NCBI GenBank assembly: GCA_947243795.1
Contig: OX365941.1
Span: forward strand, 124,001 to 188,000
Source of the DNA: Saccharomyces uvarum
Taxonomy: Eukaryota > Ascomycota > Saccharomycetes > Saccharomycetales > Saccharomycetaceae
DNA length: 64,000 nucleotides
Direction of reading: 5' to 3'
The position numbers were made by a program, and so were the translations under genes. Positions 58,575-64,000 of the stretch are shown here, piece after piece (the stretch's first letter is position 1; the number at the start of each line of letters is the position of its first letter). A model generated the notes under the pieces. The model was given only the letters and a program-made list of their open reading frames with translations, made no database searches and was not told the origin of the DNA.

Positions 58575-60206
58575 TTAATTGGTATCGCTTAGAGCTTCGT
58601 CGACAAGCATGTGATATTGTTGCTGTTGTTTTGCCATATCCAGGTGTATATGATATTTAACGCTAAGTAATCTTTTTAGCAGTATGCTATCATTTCCAAA
58701 TTGGTATGTACCAAAAGGTTCGAACTCCTCGCTGTCGTCATTTGTATCCCTCTCCCTTATAATGTCGATAATCTGCTTCTTTTCATTAGCAGATTTGCCT
58801 AGTATATAAGCACCCGTTACACCCATCAGATCAATATTCTCATTTGGCCTCTTTATCTTTATTCCGTCATTAACCAGAGAAATCAAAGACAGTAATCTTC
58901 TGTTCTTTGCTTGGCTACCAGATACTCTTAACTCTTGAATTCTTACACCTGAGTTTTGGCATTGAAAAGTATCAATAATTAATTTTGTCTGAAATGACAA
59001 GAACTCTAGCATAGAAACATATTTGTATGTGAGATTTAGAATTGATATATCGGTGGATTCACCGATGAATGATCCTCTCATCTGCGAATCCGCAAAGGGT
59101 GTCCTATTACCCTCATAGTCACCATAGAAGAACATATGTTTCGCTAGGATATGAATTGATTTGCGACTTTTCTTTTCAATGTCCTGTATGGATTTTTCCA
59201 ATACCTGATAAATATCCTCGCCACTTCTCTGTATTTCTCTGGCAGCTGGATGACTTTTGAACAAATGCTCTATCAATTTACCTGTACATGATTGACCAGC
59301 AGTATAGACAGAATAGTTACCATTGGTTTCAAGTATAGTATCAAAGGGTCCCCATACTCCAGGAATTTTGGTAGTAGTGATGGGAGAGCCATACATGTAA
59401 CAGGTGGAAGTGCCGGCTATCATAAACAATGAAGCCTCCAAATTGGGGGAAGAAACTGCAAACCAACTCGCATAACTGTCGATACAACTACAAACTGTAG
59501 TTGTCGAGGATGAGTTGTTGGAATTAAGACCTGTAAGGCCAATTGTTACATTTGAAGGCAATTTTATAATGTCGTTGTAAAATGACGATGACCAACCAGA
59601 TGCCTCTCCATCATTGCCTATTCCATTAATATTTTCCCTTGCTGAACGTTCATAGGTGTTCCAACGGTATAAGCGACCCAATTCATATGCAATATATTGA
59701 TGCAGATCAAAGACATGAAATTGCTTGTCTTTATTATGAGAATGTTCGTTTAAGAAATACTTCAATTTGGGAATCCCCATTTCTGGTATGAACTTCCCAC
59801 CCAAATAATCTAAAAGCTGTTGGGAGCATTTTGCATTTAACCATTCACATTCATCCACTGCAGAAGAATCCATCCAGAATATAACATTATCTTCATTAGG
59901 ATAAGGTATCAAGTTATCGTTTGTAGGATCTTTTTGAAAGATAGCTAACGAACATGTTGCGGAAACGCCACACGATCTAACGTTATATTGGGTAATTTTT
60001 AACCCTTGAAAGCAGTTTTGAAGTGCTTTGATTATTTCAGTTGATTTTTGCCAAAATTTCCATGATTTCTTTGAAGAATCGTGGTAGTATGGCACTGGTT
60101 CTTGTGCCATTTCTAATAAAACACCATTGTGATAATCATATATACCGACTCTAGCACTTGATGAGCCTATATCAATACCGATACCAACATGTTGACATTC
60201 GTTCAT
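58575..60206 (-). CDS. MPA43: Mpa43, FGGY-family carbohydrate kinase-like protein
   Basis: 543 residues (S. cerevisiae 542). The N-terminal nucleotide-binding VGIGIDIGSSSARVGIYD (residues 7-24) and the central GTSTCYM-type motif place it in the FGGY kinase superfamily, closest in layout to ribulokinase-like proteins. The substrate is not established in yeast. Ends with a Gln-rich stretch (AKQQQQYHML). The Asp of the GIDIG motif is present, so ATP binding is plausible. Confidence 0.93.
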   Translation of the reverse strand: MNECQHVGIGIDIGSSSARVGIYDYHNGVLLEMAQEPVPYYHDSSKKSWKFWQKSTEIIKALQNCFQGLKITQYNVRSCGVSATCSLAIFQKDPTNDNLIPYPNEDNVIFWMDSSAVDECEWLNAKCSQQLLDYLGGKFIPEMGIPKLKYFLNEHSHNKDKQFHVFDLHQYIAYELGRLYRWNTYERSARENINGIGNDGEASGWSSSFYNDIIKLPSNVTIGLTGLNSNNSSSTTTVCSCIDSYASWFAVSSPNLEASLFMIAGTSTCYMYGSPITTTKIPGVWGPFDTILETNGNYSVYTAGQSCTGKLIEHLFKSHPAAREIQRSGEDIYQVLEKSIQDIEKKSRKSIHILAKHMFFYGDYEGNRTPFADSQMRGSFIGESTDISILNLTYKYVSMLEFLSFQTKLIIDTFQCQNSGVRIQELRVSGSQAKNRRLLSLISLVNDGIKIKRPNENIDLMGVTGAYILGKSANEKKQIIDIIRERDTNDDSEEFEPFGTYQFGNDSILLKRLLSVKYHIHLDMAKQQQQYHMLVDEALSDTN

Positions 60207-60532
60207 AATTCTTTTTGTCTTAAACGCTTAATAAATTGTTAATCATCTTTCTTAAAAAAAGCTGACTTAATAAATCTTAAATTTCGATCCCCGAGGTTAC
60301 CAGGAAACTGATGCATTCAGCACCAAAATAATAAATCTGTTGTAAAGTTTACAATTTACAAATATCTATATGTACATATATGCTCTGTTACAAAAATAGC
60401 GTATGTCAATGTAGGTAAATTTTGTTCTTTTTTCTTTCTTTTCTAATCGGAAAAATTATCTCAAATTTGCTCTGTTCTTGTTGGAACCATCCAGCTAAAA
60501 AGCAGAGCAAGTCGAATGCTCAATATATGACT
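60207..60532. other. Intergenic region: MPA43 promoter and RPA49 3' end
   Basis: 326 bp, AT-rich, with poly-T tracts near 60427-60442 and TATATGTACATATA near 60366, likely 3'-end signals of RPA49. Nothing else was recognised. Confidence 0.4.
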
Positions 60533-61780
60533 CTAACGTCTTGGACCTCTTCCTCTTCTGGTCATTTCAGGTAACTTGAATGGTACCTTCATAGTGGCAA
60601 TCTTATAAGAGGCAGCAGTACTTTTTGGAATACTAAAGGCTTCAGCTTGGGCCACTGTAGCACCTTTGACAACGGCACCGAGTACTCTGAACAAGCTGAC
60701 GACCTTGGAAGGTTTCAAGTTGAGCTCATGTGCTAATGGAGTGATTTCGACAATGAAGTTATCCAAATGCAAAATGATGGCTAGGATATAGCATAATATT
60801 TTGTCTTCATTTTGTGGGTCAATGAAATAAGAGCGATCTTTGGATCTACCAAATTGACCAGGTCTGATCACAGTGAATCTGCTCAATATGCCGTCCACTA
60901 GTATCTCAGGTGGGGTATTCAATCTCTCTAGTAGCTTGGTCTTATTGTTCACTCGTCTATTGTCGTATACACCCAATAATAGGGATAAGTAGTATAAAAG
61001 TTGCAACTTGGCCATTTGTGAAGGCTGTGTTAAAGAGTCCAGTTTCTTTGCCACATATTTGGAATTGTTTTGGTATGGGAACATTTCCAATTTCTTTTCT
61101 TTATCAGATTCCTTCAAGATTGGCGAAACGCGGATAAATTGCAATTCTCTCTTTGGTATTATACTTTCAATTGGGTAAATCTGTTCTACATCAGTGGCAT
61201 CGATATTGGCCAATGGAGTTGGTCTATCGTTAGAGGTAATTTCATCCAATTGGGCTCTTGTAGGCAGATCTTTGGATGCAGTTCTAACGGAATCCACAAT
61301 ATCAACAGCAGAATCTGTCAACTTGTCAGAATCAATACGATTTCTTTCCAAATCAGCAATAGCCTTTTTAGCCTTTTTGGTACCGAATGCCTCACCTAAA
61401 GCGTTCCTCAAAGCAGATGGACGTGTATCACTCTTGCTCTTAATCTTAGGGCCTCTCAGATTCTTACTTGACTTGGAGATAACTTTGGACACCAGAACTG
61501 GAGCCTTGTAAAGTTGAATACTCTTCTTTTCCGGATTATATAGACCCACGACATATTGATTGGAGGCTTGAGAGCCAGCATCAGTGGAACCTTCGTACTC
61601 TAGCCTTTCATTCTCACCATGCAACACAAACTCGTCGTTGGTAGACTTCTTCTTTTTGTATAGCTCGAACGTGGTCTGGCTGGGGGCACGGAAACCTTTG
61701 AAGAAACTACCTACAGCAACGGAAGGATGATCTTGAACACTTTGAATTTCAATTTCGGAAATAGATCTTTTCACAGGCAT
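60533..61780 (-). CDS. RPA49: RNA polymerase I subunit A49
   Basis: 415 residues, the same as S. cerevisiae Rpa49. The N-terminal third dimerises with A34.5 in a TFIIF-like module; a Lys-rich linker follows, then a C-terminal tandem winged-helix domain (about 185-400) that helps initiation and elongation. It ends in the basic tail MTRRGRGPRR. The promoter has PAC and RRPE elements matching the ribosome-biogenesis regulon. Confidence 0.96.
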   Translation of the reverse strand: MPVKRSISEIEIQSVQDHPSVAVGSFFKGFRAPSQTTFELYKKKKSTNDEFVLHGENERLEYEGSTDAGSQASNQYVVGLYNPEKKSIQLYKAPVLVSKVISKSSKNLRGPKIKSKSDTRPSALRNALGEAFGTKKAKKAIADLERNRIDSDKLTDSAVDIVDSVRTASKDLPTRAQLDEITSNDRPTPLANIDATDVEQIYPIESIIPKRELQFIRVSPILKESDKEKKLEMFPYQNNSKYVAKKLDSLTQPSQMAKLQLLYYLSLLLGVYDNRRVNNKTKLLERLNTPPEILVDGILSRFTVIRPGQFGRSKDRSYFIDPQNEDKILCYILAIILHLDNFIVEITPLAHELNLKPSKVVSLFRVLGAVVKGATVAQAEAFSIPKSTAASYKIATMKVPFKLPEMTRRGRGPRR

Positions 61781-62057
61781 GACTAGACAACTACAATAAC
61801 ACTCACAACAACTACAGCAGCAACAGCGACTTACAAAACACTTTCAATAGTATTGACATCCAAGTGCTATCTTCCCTGTAGTTAAAAGAAATAAAAAATT
61901 TCAGCTCATCGCAATAAAAAAAATTTTCAGTGCGGGTGACCGCAAGCAGTTAAATTTTTCATCGCAAATTCACTAAAGAAACATTATGAGTTGGAAAGAG
62001 CAGTATTGACAGTCGTTGCTGGTGGTTAGGTGGCGTGGTCAAGTTCTTGTTCTATGT
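61781..62057. promoter_or_regulatory. Divergent RPA49-CRS1 promoter with PAC and RRPE elements
   Basis: In the RPA49 sense there is GCGATGAG (PAC, plus-strand 61905-61912) next to TGAAAATTTTT (RRPE, 61919-61929), and a second merged PAC/RRPE-like stretch at about 61952-61965. PAC plus RRPE within 200 bp of the ATG is the known signature of ribosome-biogenesis genes controlled by Tod6/Dot6 and Stb3. Confidence 0.7.
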
Positions 62058-64000
62058 ATGAATATCTTCACCAGACCTCTGAGAAGATACGCAGCGATGT
62101 CTACACCCAAGGTTGTCCAACCCAAATGGAACGTTCCCGCGCCACAAGCTGAGAAAGCTGTGTTGAAATTGTACAACAGTTTAACAAGAACCAAAGTAGA
62201 ATTTATTCCTCAATCAGGTAACAGAGGCGTCACTTGGTATTCCTGTGGTCCTACTGTTTACGATGCCTCGCATATGGGACATGCCAGAAACTACGTTTCT
62301 ATTGATATCAACAGGAGGATCATGCAAGATTACTTCGGTTATAATGTGCAATTTGTGCAAAATGTTACTGATATTGATGACAAAATCATTTTGAGAGCAA
62401 GACAAAACTATCTATTCGACAACTTTGTCAGAGACAACGACACCAAGTTGAACGCTGAGGTTGTTGATAAGGTCAAAACAGCACTTTTCCTATACATTAA
62501 TAAAAACTTCACCATTGAAGGTGGTGAAATCAAAACCGTTGAAGAATTCCAAATGTGGCTATCGAAGGCTGATGCTGAAACTTTGAAATTAGAAAATCCC
62601 AAGTTCCCTATGCACGTTACTGCAGTCCAAAATGCCATTGAAACAATCACTAAGGGCGATTCCATGGACCCAAATCTTGCCTTTGAAAAAGTCAAAGATG
62701 TCACGGTTCCTTTATTAGACAAAGAATTGGGCTCTACTCTCAGCGACCCAGAGATTTTCCGTCAACTTCCAGCCTACTGGGAGCAGAAATTCAACGATGA
62801 CATGTTATCATTGAACGTGCTTCCTCCCACTGTTACTACCCGTGTTTCTGAATATGTCCCAGAAATTATTGAATTTGTACAAAAAATTATTGATAATGGG
62901 TACGCATATGCCACTTCCGACGGTTCCGTCTATTTTGATACTTTGAAATTTGACAGATCACCAAACCATGACTATGCCAAGTGCCAACCATGGAATAAAG
63001 GCCAGCTAGACTTGATTAATGATGCCGAAGGTTCTTTGAGTAACTTTGCCGATAACGGCAAGAAATCAAACAACGATTTTGCCCTATGGAAAGCTTCCAA
63101 GGCTGGTGAGCCTGAATGGGAATCACCTTGGGGTAAAGGTAGACCAGGGTGGCACATTGAATGTTCTGTCATGGCCAGTGATATTTTGGGACCTAACATT
63201 GATATTCATTCTGGTGGTGTCGATTTAGCCTTCCCTCACCATGATAACGAGTTGGCTCAATCTGAAGCATGTTTTGACAATAAGCAATGGATTAACTACT
63301 TCTTGCACACAGGCCATTTACATATTGAAGGCCAAAAGATGTCCAAGTCCCTGAAAAATTTCATCACCATCCAGGAAGCCTTAGAAAAATTCTCTCCACG
63401 CCAATTGAGATTAGCTTTTGCCTCGGTGCAGTGGAACAATCAATTAGATTTCAAAGAATCTTTGATTAATGAAGTGAAGTCATTTGAAAACTCAATGAAC
63501 AATTTTTTCAAGACCGTTAGAGCGTTGAGAAACGATGCAACCTCTTCAGGTCACATTCCTAAAAAATTTGGTTCTTTGGAGAAGGAATTATTGGCCGACT
63601 TTACCGAAAATGAGTCCAGAGTTCATTTGGCATTCTGTGATAATTTGTCCACACCCGTGGTTTTGAAGACTCTGAGCGAGTTGGTGACCAAGTCAAACAC
63701 ATATATTTCCACCGCTGGATCTGCATTAAAAATCGAGCCTTTGATTGCTATTTGTAATTATGTCACGAGGATCTTGAGAATAATTGGGTTCCCATCCCGT
63801 CCTGATAATTTAGGTTGGGTTGCACAATCCGACTCTAATGAGCAATTATCTGGTTCATTGGAGGACACTGTGATGCCATATGTCAAGTGTCTGTCCACAT
63901 TTAGAGATGAGGTACGTTCTTTAGCTATCAAGAAAGCTGAGCCAACGGAATTCCTTCAACTAACTGACAAAATTAGAAATGAAGATCTATTGAATCTAAA
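62058..64000 (+). CDS. CRS1: Cysteinyl-tRNA synthetase (cytosolic and mitochondrial), 5' part
   Basis: Orthologue of YNL247W, cut by the window end after 647 codons (S. cerevisiae 767). Class I synthetase with the HIGH-type ASHMGHAR, zinc-site motif [20 protein letters not shown] and KMSKS loop (K427 from the first ATG). There are two in-frame starts: 62058, adding [13 protein letters not shown] (Arg-rich, no acidic residues, a mitochondrial presequence), and 62097, beginning [11 protein letters not shown] like the S. cerevisiae annotated protein. Published work in S. cerevisiae shows that both forms come from this one gene through alternative transcription starts. An out-of-frame ATG at 62054 overlaps the first start. 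The 3' end lies outside the window. Confidence 0.96.
   Translation, partial: MNIFTRPLRRYAAMSTPKVVQPKWNVPAPQAEKAVLKLYNSLTRTKVEFIPQSGNRGVTWYSCGPTVYDASHMGHARNYVSIDINRRIMQDYFGYNVQFVQNVTDIDDKIILRARQNYLFDNFVRDNDTKLNAEVVDKVKTALFLYINKNFTIEGGEIKTVEEFQMWLSKADAETLKLENPKFPMHVTAVQNAIETITKGDSMDPNLAFEKVKDVTVPLLDKELGSTLSDPEIFRQLPAYWEQKFNDDMLSLNVLPPTVTTRVSEYVPEIIEFVQKIIDNGYAYATSDGSVYFDTLKFDRSPNHDYAKCQPWNKGQLDLINDAEGSLSNFADNGKKSNNDFALWKASKAGEPEWESPWGKGRPGWHIECSVMASDILGPNIDIHSGGVDLAFPHHDNELAQSEACFDNKQWINYFLHTGHLHIEGQKMSKSLKNFITIQEALEKFSPRQLRLAFASVQWNNQLDFKESLINEVKSFENSMNNFFKTVRALRNDATSSGHIPKKFGSLEKELLADFTENESRVHLAFCDNLSTPVVLKTLSELVTKSNTYISTAGSALKIEPLIAICNYVTRILRIIGFPSRPDNLGWVAQSDSNEQLSGSLEDTVMPYVKCLSTFRDEVRSLAIKKAEPTEFLQLTDKIRNEDLLNL

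Noticed and set aside
58717-58728. GGTTCGAACTCC, resembling a tRNA B box
   Set aside because: One base longer than the consensus, no A box or cloverleaf around it, and inside MPA43 coding sequence.

Overview
The window reads as a stretch of budding-yeast chromosome from a Saccharomyces species close to S. cerevisiae. It is AT-rich, has compact intron-less genes on both strands, and preserves the gene order I recall for the left arm of S. cerevisiae chromosome XIV, from GOR1 (YNL274C) to the cysteinyl-tRNA synthetase gene YNL247W, without a break. Protein lengths match the S. cerevisiae genes closely. However, recalled S. cerevisiae proteins differ by roughly one residue in ten in Tof1 and more in the Rad50 coiled coil and the Lyp1 N-terminus, and the S. 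cerevisiae-specific gene BSC4 is not intact. That points to a more distant sensu stricto species than S. paradoxus (for example S. mikatae, S. kudriavzevii, S. arboricola or the S. uvarum group). I cannot decide which without alignment.

Layout. 0.1-8.2 kb: GOR1 (-), TOF1 (+), SEC2 (-). 8.6-14.5 kb: the formin BNI1 (-). 15.0-19.5 kb: the divergent paralogous permeases ALP1 (-) and LYP1 (+), separated by about 950 bp that corresponds to the BSC4 locus. 19.9-27 kb: PIK1 (+), IST1 (-), PDR17 (-), YIF1 (-). 27.2-35.6 kb: replication genes POL2 (+) and ORC5 (+). 35.9-43.4 kb: LTO1, ATX1, DSL1, SIP3 (all -). 43.7-54.6 kb: FOL1 (+), GIS2 (-), RTC4 (-), TEX1 (+), MRPL17 (-), NRD1 (-). 54.6-64 kb: RAD50 (+), MPA43 (-), RPA49 (-) and the 5' part of CRS1/YNL247W (+), which runs off the window.

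Themes. DNA replication and genome maintenance (TOF1, POL2, ORC5, RAD50), secretion and membrane lipid traffic (SEC2, BNI1, PIK1, IST1, PDR17, YIF1, DSL1, SIP3), metal and Fe-S handling (ATX1, LTO1) and RNA biology (GIS2, TEX1, NRD1, RPA49, MRPL17, CRS1). I see no tRNA or snoRNA gene, no Ty/LTR sequence, no centromere, and no sign of transferred DNA.

The most rewarding observations are: (1) an absolutely identical 129-bp stretch shared in inverted orientation by ALP1 and LYP1, which looks like gene conversion; (2) the non-coding state of the BSC4 locus, with recognisable but scrambled BSC4-homologous sequence; (3) a reading-frame change in the last codons of TOF1, with the ancestral tail still readable in another frame; (4) a 27-codon upstream ORF whose stop overlaps the RAD50 start; (5) overlapping alternative starts at CRS1 and IST1; and (6) short in-frame repeat expansions in POL2 and TOF1. 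I found no convincing wholly new biological system.
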